Assembly (NCBI RefSeq): GCF_029893805.1
Contig: NZ_JARXYP010000002.1
Span: forward strand, 1,550,001 to 1,614,000
Source of the DNA: Streptomyces sp. SAI-135
GTDB taxonomy: Bacteria > Actinomycetota > Actinomycetes > Streptomycetales > Streptomycetaceae
Length of the DNA: 64,000 nucleotides
Direction of reading: 5' to 3'
Each line of letters starts with the position of its first letter. Within the stretch, counting starts at the first letter, position 1. Shown one piece after another: positions 29,561 through 36,946 of this stretch. Both the position numbers and the translations under genes were made by a program. The notes below the pieces were generated by a model. The model made no database searches and was not told the origin of the DNA. It was given only the letters and a program-made list of their open reading frames with translations.

Positions 29561-30190
29561 TCAGCGCGTGTCGGCGTCGCCCCGCATGCTCATCAACGCC
29601 CGTAGACCCGCCGCCAGGTCGTCGGCGGAGGCCGGCCCGAACAGCGCCTGCTGCGCGAGGAAGCCCATCGCGGCCGCCATCATGGTGCGGGCCACGTGTT
29701 CCGGGGGAACGTCCGAGCGCATCGTCCCGGCATCCTGGTACTGCCCGACGATCCGGGTCCAGGCCGCCCGCACCGCGCCGTAGCCCTCCCGCAGGACGGC
29801 CGAGAGCTCCTCGTTGCGGATCGTCTCCGCCCACACCTGGACGACAAGACCCGGGAACGCGGGTCTGCCGTCCACGGTCAGGTACTCCTTGGTGGCGAGG
29901 ACACGGCTGAGCACCGAGGCGACCAGGAGGTCCGGCGCGGGGGGCGGGGTGCTGCGGGCCGCCTCCTCGAATCCCTCGCGGACCTGCCCGAGCACCTCTT
30001 CGACGATCGCGCCGATCAGCTCCTCCTTGCCGCTGAAGTAGCGGTACACCGCGCCTGCCGAGAGGTCGACCTCCTTGAGCACGTCCTGCATGGACGTGGC
30101 GTGGAAGCCGTTGCGGGCGAAGCAGAGCGCGGCGCCGTCGAGGATCTGCCGGCGGCGGGCGTCGAGGTGTGCCTGGGATACGCGAGCCAT
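29561..30190 (-). CDS. TetR family regulator with promoter-embedded operator
   Basis: A 209-residue TetR protein with helix-turn-helix at residues 10-55 (ARRRQILDGAALCFARNGFH, then SAGAVYRYFSGKEEL) and a helical ligand domain. The ATG at 30190 coincides with the predicted transcription start, so the mRNA may be leaderless. It is divergent from a membrane protein gene and two copies of the same 20-bp site lie between them, which fits repression of both. The inducer is unknown. Confidence 0.93.
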   Translation of the reverse strand: MARVSQAHLDARRRQILDGAALCFARNGFHATSMQDVLKEVDLSAGAVYRYFSGKEELIGAIVEEVLGQVREGFEEAARSTPPPAPDLLVASVLSRVLATKEYLTVDGRPAFPGLVVQVWAETIRNEELSAVLREGYGAVRAAWTRIVGQYQDAGTMRSDVPPEHVARTMMAAAMGFLAQQALFGPASADDLAAGLRALMSMRGDADTR

Positions 30191-30196
30191 GCCCAC

Positions 30197-30225
30197 AAAG
30201 TAAAACGAACATTCCTTCTTGACAA
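30197..30225 (-). promoter_or_regulatory. promoter of tetR gene with embedded operator O1
   Basis: Read on the minus strand, TTGTCA (30225-30220) and TACTTT (30202-30197) are 17 bp apart. The 20-bp site TAAAACGAACATTCCTTCTT (30201-30220 on the plus strand) fills the spacer, so a bound repressor would exclude RNA polymerase. The -10 end lies 7 bases from the ATG, predicting a leaderless transcript. Confidence 0.65.
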
Positions 30226-30258
30226 GGAACGGGCGCGGCGGGACGGTGGTGGCGCACC

Positions 30259-30278
30259 TAAAACGAACGATCCTTCTT
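30259..30278 (+). promoter_or_regulatory. operator O2 upstream of membrane protein gene
   Basis: TAAAACGAACGATCCTTCTT matches O1 at 18 of 20 positions, in the same orientation, 58 bp further on. It ends 13 bp before the ATG of the membrane protein gene and adjoins its ribosome site (TTTTTGGAG), so binding would block initiation there. Confidence 0.65.
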
Positions 30279-30290
30279 TTTGGAGTTTCC

Positions 30291-31277
30291 ATGTCCACCC
30301 GCCGCCTGCTCGCGGTCGTCGTTCTCGTGCCGCTGCTCGCCGCCCTGGCGTTGTGGGCCTTCGCCTGGCCCGCCGCTCGCACCGCCCCCCGCGACCTGCC
30401 GCTCGGCGTGGCCGGGCCGGCCGCCGCGACCGCTCAGGTCGAGAAACAGCTCCGGCAGCACGAGGGGGCCTTCGAGATCCACCGCTACGCCGACGAGAGG
30501 GCGGCACGGGCGGCGATCGAGGACCGGACCGTATACGGCGCGGTCGTCGTCACCGCCCAGGGTCCGGAGCTGCTCACCGCGTCGGCGGCGAGCCCGGTCG
30601 TGGCCCAGCTCCTCCAGCAGGCCGTGACCCGGCAGGCGGCGGCGGGCGGCGCCGAGGTGCGTACCGTGGACGTCGTCCCGGCCCCGGTGTCCGACCCGAG
30701 GGGCGCGGCACTGAGCTCGTCCGTCCTCCCGCTGGCCCTGAGCGGCATCATCGCGGGCGCGGTGGTGACCCTGCTCAAGCTACGCGGTCTGCGCGCCGTG
30801 ACCGCGCTGGTCCTCAGCGCCGCACTGGTGGGCGTCGTCGCGGCGGCCCTGGCCGACAGCTGGCTCGGCGTCATCGCCGGGAACTGGTGGGCGGAGGCGG
30901 GGACGCTGGCGCTGGCGACCCTGGCGGTGAGCGCGGCCGTCGCGGGACTCGCCGCGCTGGTCGGCCCCGCCGGGATCGGCGTCGTCGCGTTCCTCGTGAT
31001 GTTCCTCGGCAACCCGTTCTCCGGCGCCTCCTCCGCCCCGCAACTGCTGCCCGACCCCGTCGGCACCGTCGGCCAGTGGCTGCCGCCCGGGGCGAGCGCG
31101 ACCCTGCTGCGCTCGGTGGCCTTCTTCGACGGCGCGGCGGCGACCGGCCCCCTCCTGACACTCACCTGGTGGGCCGCGCTGGGCCTGGGCGCCGTGGTCC
31201 TGGGGAACGCGCTGCCGTCACGGGCGAGGGGCACCACGTCCCCCAGCGACGAACCTGCGCTCGCCCCCGTCGGCTGA
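30291..31277 (+). CDS. multi-pass membrane protein of possible ABC-2/YhgE-like type
   Basis: A 328-residue protein with one N-terminal helix (LLAVVVLVPLLAALALWAF), an extracytoplasmic domain (about 35-135), and five or six further helices. This layout resembles YhgE/Pip or ABC-2 permease proteins, which often pair with TetR repressors and act in export. No ATPase gene adjoins it. The C-terminal part (about residue 260 to the end, ALPSRARGTTSPSDEPALAP) has been copied downstream several times as decayed DNA. The ATG follows TTTGGAG. Confidence 0.75.
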   Translation: MSTRRLLAVVVLVPLLAALALWAFAWPAARTAPRDLPLGVAGPAAATAQVEKQLRQHEGAFEIHRYADERAARAAIEDRTVYGAVVVTAQGPELLTASAASPVVAQLLQQAVTRQAAAGGAEVRTVDVVPAPVSDPRGAALSSSVLPLALSGIIAGAVVTLLKLRGLRAVTALVLSAALVGVVAAALADSWLGVIAGNWWAEAGTLALATLAVSAAVAGLAALVGPAGIGVVAFLVMFLGNPFSGASSAPQLLPDPVGTVGQWLPPGASATLLRSVAFFDGAAATGPLLTLTWWAALGLGAVVLGNALPSRARGTTSPSDEPALAPVG

Positions 31278-31310
31278 AGCGACGCCCCCCTCCCCGTTCC
31301 CGACCAACAT

Positions 31311-32103
31311 CATCGACCCGTGCCCGCCGCCCGCAACCGGCCGACCCACGCTCGACGGCAGGCGGCCACCGGACCCCGGGTGGTCCGCGCTGAGCCTGGG
31401 TGCCCTGGCACTGGGTGGCGAACACACTGACGTCGCTGGCGAGGGGCACCACGTCCCCCACCGACGAACGCGCGCTCGCCCGCCCCACCCGACACCATCA
31501 ACCCGTGCCCGCCGCCCGCGACCGGCCGACCCACGCTCGACGGCAGGCGGCCACCGGGCCCCGGGTGGGCCGTGCCGGGCATAGGCGCAGTGCCATGGCG
31601 GACGCGCTGCCGTCACGGTCGAAGGGCGCCCCGTCCGCCGCTGACAAGCCTGCGCTCACCTCTGTCGGCGGAAGCGACGCCCCCGGTCCCCGACCGACCC
31701 CATCGGCCTGTGACTGCCTCCAGGAACCGGCTCGACCCAGCTCGGTGGCGGGCGGCCCTGGACCTGGGCGTCCTGGTAGCGGGGAACGCGCTGCCGTCAT
31801 GGGCGAGCGGTGCCGCCTTCCTGTCCGTTTCCCCGGGGGCGCGCCGGAACGCACGGAAGTCGCAGGCGAAGGGCACCGTGTCCGCCTCCGACGCTCCCGG
31901 CCGGCGCGATCGGCCAGTGGGTGCCGGCAGGAACCGGCGAGCCCCGCGCTCGATGTCCCTTCTTCGACGGCGCGGCGGCCGTCGGGACCCGCTGTTGTTC
32001 CTCGGCCCTGCGAGCGCTGCCCGAGCCAGGGCGGATCGCCGGGGGCCGTGACCGACCTCGACGGCTGACCGCAAGCCGCTCCCCGGTACCAGCGACCCCG
32101 TTT
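31311..32103 (+). repeat. degenerate tandem copies of the upstream gene's 3' end
   Basis: This 0.8-kb stretch holds no gene I can support. It consists of four decayed copies of the last 210 bp of the preceding membrane protein gene (source 31068-31277). Units start near 31311, 31496, 31701 and 31908, each at a CATCG/GATCGG-like boundary before a segment matching the DNA for GQWLPPG. Units 2 and 3 are about 95% identical over 70 bp (31311-31383 and 31496-31568). Translated fragments still show LARGTTSPTDERAL, SRSKGAPSAADKPALTSVG, LVAGNALPSWASG and FFDGAAAVG, but no unit keeps an open frame joined to the gene. Confidence 0.75.
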
Positions 32104-32382
32104 CTAGGAGGCGCCGGTGCCCCGGTGATGCGCGGCGATCCCGAACCGCTGCTGTTCGCGGGGAGCGGACGCGACCTCGCGCACGGTGGAGACCGCGCTG
32201 ATCACGGGCTCCTCGACAGGCTCCTGGAGCTTCTCCAGACGTTCGAGGTCGGCGGCCGAGACCAGGGCGACCAGCGGCTTTCCGTGCCGGGTGACGACGA
32301 CGCGCTCGGCGCCGTACACCACCCGGTTGATCAGGTCGGCGAGTTCAGCCCTGGCTTGCGTCACCGGAATCTCGTAGGCCAT
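32104..32382 (-). CDS. Phd/YefM-family antitoxin, no adjacent toxin
   Basis: A 92-residue protein whose first 55 residues are a clear YefM/Phd DNA-binding fold (AYEIPVTQARAELADLINRV, then VVVTRHGKPLVALVSAADLE). The C-terminal toxin-binding tail is short. No RelE, YoeB or Doc gene follows; downstream is the decayed repeat array. It is divergent from a clpP paralogue with only 64 bp between. It may be a solo transcription factor or an antitoxin for a toxin elsewhere. Confidence 0.88.
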   Translation of the reverse strand: MAYEIPVTQARAELADLINRVVYGAERVVVTRHGKPLVALVSAADLERLEKLQEPVEEPVISAVSTVREVASAPREQQRFGIAAHHRGTGAS

Positions 32383-32408
32383 GTCCCCATCATAACGTCA
32401 CGTACGTC

Positions 32409-32425
32409 CTGTACATTTTTTACAG
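32409..32425. promoter_or_regulatory. inverted repeat with TGTACA core between antitoxin and clpP genes
   Basis: CTGTA-N7-TACAG forms a perfect palindrome, and its left arm contains TGTACA (32410-32415), the core sequence known for YefM-YoeB operators in E. coli. It lies 22-38 bp upstream of the clpP start and 27-43 bp from the antitoxin start, so one protein bound here could affect both genes. Confidence 0.45.
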
Positions 32426-32446
32426 ACGCCGAAGGAGGGGCCACCC

Positions 32447-33082
32447 ATGACCCGACCGACCGCCCGCTACGTCCTGCCCGAGTTCCACGAGCGCACGAGC
32501 TTCGGGCAGAAGTCGATGGATCCGTACTCGAAGCTGCTGGAGGAGCGGATCGTCTTCCTCGGGACGCAGATCGACGACATCTCGGCGAACGATCTGATGG
32601 CGCAGTTCATGTACCTCGAGTACCAGGACCCGGACCGGGACATCGCGCTGTACATCAACTCCCCCGGCGGCTCGTTCAGCGCGATGTCGGCGATCCACGA
32701 CACGATGCAGTACGTCAGTTGCGACGTGGCGACGACCTGCCTCGGCCAGGCCGGGTCCTCCGCGGCGGTGCTGCTGGCGGCCGGCACCCCGGGCAAGCGG
32801 TCCGTGCTGCCCGGCGCGCGGGTGGTGATCCACCAGCCCGCGCTGAGCGAGCCGGTGCACGGGCAGGCCAGCGACCTGGCCATCCAGGCCGACGAGTTGC
32901 TGCGGGTGCGGGGCCGCCTGGAGGAGATGCTCGTCCGGCACACCGGGCGCAGCCCCGAGCAGGTGAGCGCGGACATCGAGCGGGACAAGATCCTCGACGC
33001 GCAGGGCGCCCTGGACCACGGCCTGGCGGACGCGATCGTCCCGAGCCGCAAGTCCTCCCGTACCGCTCCGGGCGAGAGGTGA
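32447..33082 (+). CDS. clpP: ATP-dependent Clp protease proteolytic subunit (ClpP paralogue)
   Basis: A 211-residue ClpP subunit. The catalytic triad is intact: Ser104 (LGQAGSSAA), His129 (VVIHQP) and Asp180 (ERDKILD). The sequence GQAGSS replaces the standard GQAASM, and the N-terminal extension differs from housekeeping ClpP1/P2, so this is one of the accessory ClpP proteins typical of Streptomyces. The ATG follows AAGGAGGG. A 101-residue unknown gene lies 7 bp downstream in the same unit. Confidence 0.93.
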   Translation: MTRPTARYVLPEFHERTSFGQKSMDPYSKLLEERIVFLGTQIDDISANDLMAQFMYLEYQDPDRDIALYINSPGGSFSAMSAIHDTMQYVSCDVATTCLGQAGSSAAVLLAAGTPGKRSVLPGARVVIHQPALSEPVHGQASDLAIQADELLRVRGRLEEMLVRHTGRSPEQVSADIERDKILDAQGALDHGLADAIVPSRKSSRTAPGER

Positions 33083-33089
33083 GCCCTCG

Positions 33090-33395
33090 ATGGTGCCGGA
33101 CCTTCCCCCGTTGCCGGCGCTCACGCGCGCCGAGGGCGAGCTGATCGACCGTTACCTCGACGTGGTCGACCTGCTGGGCCGGATCAACCCGGCCCGGCGC
33201 GAGGACACCTACGGCGGACTGCGCGCGGCCCAGGCACTGGTGGCCAGGGCTGCCGAACTGCGTGACGCGCTGGTGCTGATGCACGGCCGGGGCGAGCGGG
33301 AACTGCATGCCGCGACCCTGGCGCGGGCGCTGCGGGTCCTGGACGGCGAACGGCGTACGGCCAGGGTCACGGTGCCCCCCGAGTCGGGCAATTGA
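33090..33395 (+). CDS. hypothetical protein downstream of clpP
   Basis: A 101-residue, mostly helical, charged protein (LIDRYLDVVDLLGRINPARR, then LRAAQALVARAAELRDALV). No signal peptide or membrane segment. I do not recognise a family. Its 7-bp distance from clpP suggests co-expression and perhaps a role with that protease. Confidence 0.65.
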   Translation: MVPDLPPLPALTRAEGELIDRYLDVVDLLGRINPARREDTYGGLRAAQALVARAAELRDALVLMHGRGERELHAATLARALRVLDGERRTARVTVPPESGN

Positions 33396-33728
33396 CGCAC
33401 CGGCAGCGTTTCCGGGCGCCCGGACTCTGACGGTGCGTCCGGAGCGCGGTTGAAACGGACCAAAAGACGTACCGCCATTTGCAGGAGGCGCGGCTCCTTT
33501 TTCGGGACCGCCGAGGTTGCGCAACGCGCGTAGTTCAGGGAGGGAATGAGGAGTTTCTGTGCTGGTCGCGCGGCCCGTGGGCCCCTCGACGCCTCTCCGC
33601 TCGCTCAGGCGTCCACCCGAACGGGTGAGTGGTGAGTAACAACACAAACCCCCGGTTCCATTGGGTTTTTGGGACATCCGTGCGCCAAGATCCCTGTCTG
33701 ACGACAAGCCCCCGCCGCAGCGGCGGGG
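33396..33728 (+). other. non-coding leader and promoter region before the riboswitch
   Basis: No gene is supported in this 333-bp gap. It presumably holds the promoter of the NlpC/P60 gene. The run is locally AT-richer (33630-33700) than its surroundings, and a CCCCGCCG-N3-CGGCGGGG hairpin (33710-33728) sits directly before the riboswitch. Confidence 0.5.
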
Positions 33729-33943
33729 CGATCCGGGCGGACGCCGAGTCCTGCCGCCGCCCGGATGACCGGTCGACAGGAGTGGATCGGCAGGAGTGGA
33801 GGACCCAAGCAACGACGGGTCGCCGGAACGGTCACGCCATGACCGGGCCGAGCAGCCCTTGGGGTGAAGCCGCGTCAGCGGCCGGGCAACTTCGCCAGCC
33901 CGAATCCGACAGGTCATCCTTCACAGGCGGCTGACGAAGGGTT
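33729..33943 (+). ncRNA. cyclic di-AMP (ydaO/yuaA) riboswitch
   Basis: The leader of the following cell-wall hydrolase gene carries the conserved blocks of the ydaO-yuaA aptamer as seen in actinobacteria: GACGCCGAGTCCTGCCG, GGATGACCGGTCGACAGG, GACCCAAGC, CCTTGGGGTGAAGCCG, GGGCAACTTCGCCAGCCCGA and CAGGCGGCTGACGAAGG in this order. This class binds c-di-AMP and usually turns off cell-wall hydrolase genes of the rpf and NlpC/P60 types. Boundaries are approximate. Confidence 0.85.
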
Positions 33944-33947
33944 GCGC

Positions 33948-34421
33948 ATGACTGCGCTCAATCGTGTCCCGTCGCTGATGGTCCGGGCCGGTACGGCCTC
34001 GGCCTTCGCCATCGCCGCCGTGGGCGGCTCCGTCGTGGTTCCGGGTGTCGCAGCCGACGCCGCCGCCGCGACGCCGGCGACGAAGGCGCTCAAGGTAGCG
34101 GCCTCCAAGAAGGGCTCGCCGTACAAGTACGGCGCCACCGGGCCCCGCCGCTTCGACTGCTCAGGGCTCACGCTGTACTCGTTCAAGAAGGCGGGCAAGA
34201 AGCTCCCGCGCACGGCGGCCCAGCAGTACAACAAGACCCGCCACATCGGCGCGGGCAGCCGCAAGGCAGGCGACCTGGTGTTCTTCCACTCGGGTTCGAA
34301 CGTCTACCACGTCGGCATCTACGCCGGGAAGGGAAAGATCTGGCACGCCCCCAAGACCGGGGACGTGGTGAGGCTGCAGAAGATCTGGACGAAGAGCGTC
34401 TGGTACGGCCGGGTCAAGTGA
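33948..34421 (+). CDS. secreted NlpC/P60 peptidoglycan endopeptidase
   Basis: A 157-residue exported hydrolase that cuts peptide stems of peptidoglycan. A signal peptide ends near AADAAAA (residues about 1-42). The NlpC/P60 domain has the nucleophile RFDCSGLTLYSF, His in NVYHVGIYAG and the third polar residue in KIWHAPKTG. It has no extra wall-binding domain. Expression is probably controlled by the c-di-AMP riboswitch in its leader, and the ATG lies 5 bp after that element. Confidence 0.93.
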   Translation: MTALNRVPSLMVRAGTASAFAIAAVGGSVVVPGVAADAAAATPATKALKVAASKKGSPYKYGATGPRRFDCSGLTLYSFKKAGKKLPRTAAQQYNKTRHIGAGSRKAGDLVFFHSGSNVYHVGIYAGKGKIWHAPKTGDVVRLQKIWTKSVWYGRVK

Positions 34422-34425
34422 CGCC

Positions 34426-34469
34426 CCCGAGGGGACGGCGGCGACCTGACCTCCCGCCGTCCCCTCGGG
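34426..34469 (+). terminator. long hairpin terminator after NlpC/P60 gene
   Basis: A perfect 16-bp G+C stem (34426-34441 with 34454-34469) and 12-base loop lies 4 bp after the stop. Confidence 0.8.
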
Positions 34470-34515
34470 TCCCCCGCGGCGCGTGACACGGGCTCAGCTG
34501 GTTACCCGTACCCGT

Positions 34516-35121
34516 ATGGCCGACCACCGCCCGTGCACCGCCCGCAACGAGACCCCGCTGGAGCGGGCCGACCGCAACTTCGGCGAGCTGCTCCAGGAAC
34601 TGCGTGTCACCCAGACCGGGGTGCAGATCCTCTTCGCCTTCCTGCTGACCCTGGCCTTCACCCAGCGCTTCCCGACGCTGGACGCCTTCCAGCGCGCCAC
34701 GTACGTGACCACCCTGCTGTTGGCGGTGCTCGCGGCGGCCCTGTTCACCGCGCCGGCCGCCCTGCACCGCTCGCTCTTCCAGCGCGGCGCCAAGGCACGC
34801 ATCGTGCAGGTCTCCTCGCGGCTCGCCACGGTCGGCATGGGGGTGCTGGTGCTGGCGTTCACGGGCGCGGTGCTGCTCGTGGTGGACGTGACCACGGGCC
34901 GGGCCGGCGGACTGGCCGCGGGCGCGGCGACCCTGATGGTGTGTCTGGGCCTGTGGTGGCTGCTTCCCCTGCTGGTCCGGCGGGCGGGACGCGCCGAGGA
35001 ACGCAGCGCGGCACCCTCGCACCCGGCTCCTGCCCGGGCGGCGGAGCGCGAGGTGATCAGGCCGCGGGCGGCGGCCCGGCCGGGAGCGTCACCCCGAGAG
35101 CCGTCACCGCGTCTGCGCTGA
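34516..35121 (+). CDS. DUF6328-like four-helix membrane protein
   Basis: A 201-residue membrane protein with four helices (VQILFAFLLTLAFT; YVTTLLLAVLAAALF; VGMGVLVLAFTGAVLLVV; AATLMVCLGLWWLLPLLV) and a basic, Pro-rich C-terminal tail. The N-terminal ETPLERADRNFGELLQELRV block is typical of a common actinobacterial family of unknown function. The start is uncertain: a GTG 11 codons upstream is equally open, and neither has a good ribosome site. Confidence 0.78.
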   Translation: MADHRPCTARNETPLERADRNFGELLQELRVTQTGVQILFAFLLTLAFTQRFPTLDAFQRATYVTTLLLAVLAAALFTAPAALHRSLFQRGAKARIVQVSSRLATVGMGVLVLAFTGAVLLVVDVTTGRAGGLAAGAATLMVCLGLWWLLPLLVRRAGRAEERSAAPSHPAPARAAEREVIRPRAAARPGASPREPSPRLR

Positions 35122-35142
35122 GCCCGGGACACCTCACGTCCG

Positions 35143-35601
35143 TCACGGCTCCTGCTGCCCGGCGGCGGTGACCGGCTGCGCCGGGACGCTCCACGGCAGC
35201 TCGATGGAGACGGTCTTGCCGCCCTCTCTGGTGGGCCTGACTCTCAGCCTGCCGCCGCACTCGGCGGCGAGCCAGCGGATGATCACCATTCCCCGGCCGT
35301 TGTCCTGCTGGACCGCGGCCGGCAGCCGCTTGGGAAAGCGGGGGTGGCTGTCGGTGACCCCGATGCGCAGTTGTTCGTCACGGTCCAGCTCGATGTCCAC
35401 CGTGAAGGTGGGTGACTGCCCGAAGGTGTGCTGTACGGCGTTGGTGGTGAGTTCGGAGACGATGAGCCGGATGGTCTCGGCGGTGTCCGTGGTGGGCGGC
35501 AGTCCCCACTCCGCCAGTGTGCTCAGGACATAGGTGCGGGCCGCGGAGACCGAGGCGGGTTCGCTCGGCAGAGTGACGGATGCTTCCAGGTGGTCTGCCA
35601 T
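35143..35601 (-). CDS. RsbW-like ATP-binding regulatory protein
   Basis: A 152-residue stand-alone HATPase domain of the anti-sigma/serine kinase type, with N-box SELTTNAVQHTF, and a glycine lid DNGRGMVIIRWLAAECGG. These are numerous in Streptomyces and are typically linked, as here, with an XRE (DUF5753) regulator and a DUF397 protein. The start at 35601 (MADHLEASV) gives the usual length; an ATG 27 codons upstream is possible. Confidence 0.88.
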   Translation of the reverse strand: MADHLEASVTLPSEPASVSAARTYVLSTLAEWGLPPTTDTAETIRLIVSELTTNAVQHTFGQSPTFTVDIELDRDEQLRIGVTDSHPRFPKRLPAAVQQDNGRGMVIIRWLAAECGGRLRVRPTREGGKTVSIELPWSVPAQPVTAAGQQEP

Positions 35602-35727
35602 GGCGACGTCGTCCCTTTCCCACGGGACCGGAGTCCGACACGGTGCGGATGGTTCGAGTACGGTCCCGGACTGGTGGTTCATCGCCAGAGTGCCATCACG
35701 GAGGCTGTGACGGGTGCCGATCCACCA

Positions 35728-35743
35728 AGATATGCATATATCT
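35728..35743. promoter_or_regulatory. AT-rich palindrome between divergent ATPase and XRE genes
   Basis: AGATATGCATATATCT contains a perfect 10-bp palindrome ATATGCATAT (35730-35739). It is a striking AT island in 72% G+C DNA, 127 bp from the ATPase start and 72 bp from the XRE start. It is a candidate site for the XRE protein or a shared -10 region. Confidence 0.5.
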
Positions 35744-35814
35744 GTCGCTCGAAGCGGTGAACTCTGCGACGCGAGACCGTATTTGGGCGGCTCGTAAGGA
35801 GTAAGGAGGAGCGC

Positions 35815-36675
35815 ATGCAGCACGGCCCCGCGGTGCGCCGGCGGAAACTGGGCGCCGAACTGCGTGCGTTGCGCGCCGGTGCGGGGCTCACCAGCGGTGA
35901 GGCGGCCCGGCTCGTGGGCTGGCACCAGTCGAAGGTGAGCCGCATCGAGACCGGTGCCAGCGGGGTGAAACCGGCCGATGTCCGGTTACTTCTCGACGCC
36001 TACCGCGTGGGGGACGCGGATCTGCGGGAGCTGCTCCTGGTATTGGCGGGTTCCGACGAGAGCGGCGGCCGGCACCACTGGTGGCACGCGTACCGGGGTG
36101 TGCTGCCGCCGACGTACCGGGACTTCATCAGTCTGGAGTCCCAGGCGAGCGCGATGCGCACGCTGGAGACCTCGGTCGTGCCCGGGCTGCTCCAGACGCG
36201 CGAGTACGCCCGCGCGGTGACCCGGGCCGCGGTGGACGGCCTCGACGACGAACGTCTCGACGCGCTGGTCGAGGTCCGGCTGGCCCGGCAGGACATCCTC
36301 CGCGCGCAGCCGCCCCTGGAGCTGAGCGCCGTCCTGGACGAGGCGGTGCTGCGGCGGGAGATCGGCGGCCCCGAGGTGATGGCCCAGCAGTTGGAGAGAC
36401 TCCTGGAGGCGGCGCGGCTGCCTCAAGTGCGGCTGCAGGTGCTGCCGTTCACTGCCGGGGCCCATGTGGGGGTCACCGGACCTTTCGTAATCTTCTCATT
36501 CTCGCGCACTTCTGATCTGGATGTGGTTGTTCTCGACCACTTGACGAGTAGCCTCTATCTCGAACGGAAAGAAGACCTCCAGGCCTACACCGAGGCCTTC
36601 AACACCCTTCAGATCCACGCCCTTTCGCCCGAGGACTCGTTGGATTACCTCGCCGGGATAGGTGCCGGCGCGTAA
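35815..36675 (+). CDS. XRE helix-turn-helix regulator with DUF5753, contains a TTA codon
   Basis: A 286-residue protein of the Streptomyces XRE-DUF5753 type. The helix-turn-helix is at residues about 10-65 (LGAELRALRAGAGLTSGEA, SKVSRIETGASG); the rest is the DUF5753 domain (WWHAYRGVLPPTYRDFISLE, VPGLLQTREYARAV). Leu58 is encoded by TTA (35986-35988), the rare codon read by bldA tRNA, so full expression may be limited to development. The ATG follows AAGGAGGAG. A DUF397 gene follows 9 bp later. Confidence 0.93.
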   Translation: MQHGPAVRRRKLGAELRALRAGAGLTSGEAARLVGWHQSKVSRIETGASGVKPADVRLLLDAYRVGDADLRELLLVLAGSDESGGRHHWWHAYRGVLPPTYRDFISLESQASAMRTLETSVVPGLLQTREYARAVTRAAVDGLDDERLDALVEVRLARQDILRAQPPLELSAVLDEAVLRREIGGPEVMAQQLERLLEAARLPQVRLQVLPFTAGAHVGVTGPFVIFSFSRTSDLDVVVLDHLTSSLYLERKEDLQAYTEAFNTLQIHALSPEDSLDYLAGIGAGA

Positions 36676-36684
36676 GGAGGCACC

Positions 36685-36906
36685 ATGTCTGCACTGCCTC
36701 GGAACGTAACCCCCAGTACGGAACTGCCCGAAGTGCGGTGGCTGCGCAGCAGCTACAGCACCGGGGCGAACAACTGCGTCGAGACGGCGAGGCCGTCGGC
36801 CGGGCCATGGGCCGGGCTGCTCGCCGTACGCGACTCCAAGGACCCGCACGGACCCGCGCTGCTCTTCTCCCCCGAGAGCTGGGCGGACTTCACCCGCGCG
36901 TTCTGA
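36685..36906 (+). CDS. DUF397 domain protein
   Basis: A 73-residue DUF397 protein (VRWLRSSYSTGANNCVETA, VRDSKDPHGPALLFSPESW). Such small proteins nearly always follow an XRE-DUF5753 gene, as here, and are thought to act with it in a toxin-antitoxin-like or developmental pair. AAGGAGG precedes the ATG. Confidence 0.93.
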   Translation: MSALPRNVTPSTELPEVRWLRSSYSTGANNCVETARPSAGPWAGLLAVRDSKDPHGPALLFSPESWADFTRAF

Positions 36907-36946
36907 CCGTTTCAGTCCGTCCGGCGCACGGCCGTGTCACGCCGAC

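Noticed and set aside
31400..32068. Open frames of 130-220 codons in the decayed repeat array
   Set aside because: They read through several repeat units in different frames, have no ribosome sites, and match the parent protein only in short broken pieces.
31278..32103. Toxin gene for the YefM-like antitoxin
   Set aside because: The DNA downstream of the antitoxin is repeat remnant; no RelE/YoeB/Doc-like product appears in any frame.
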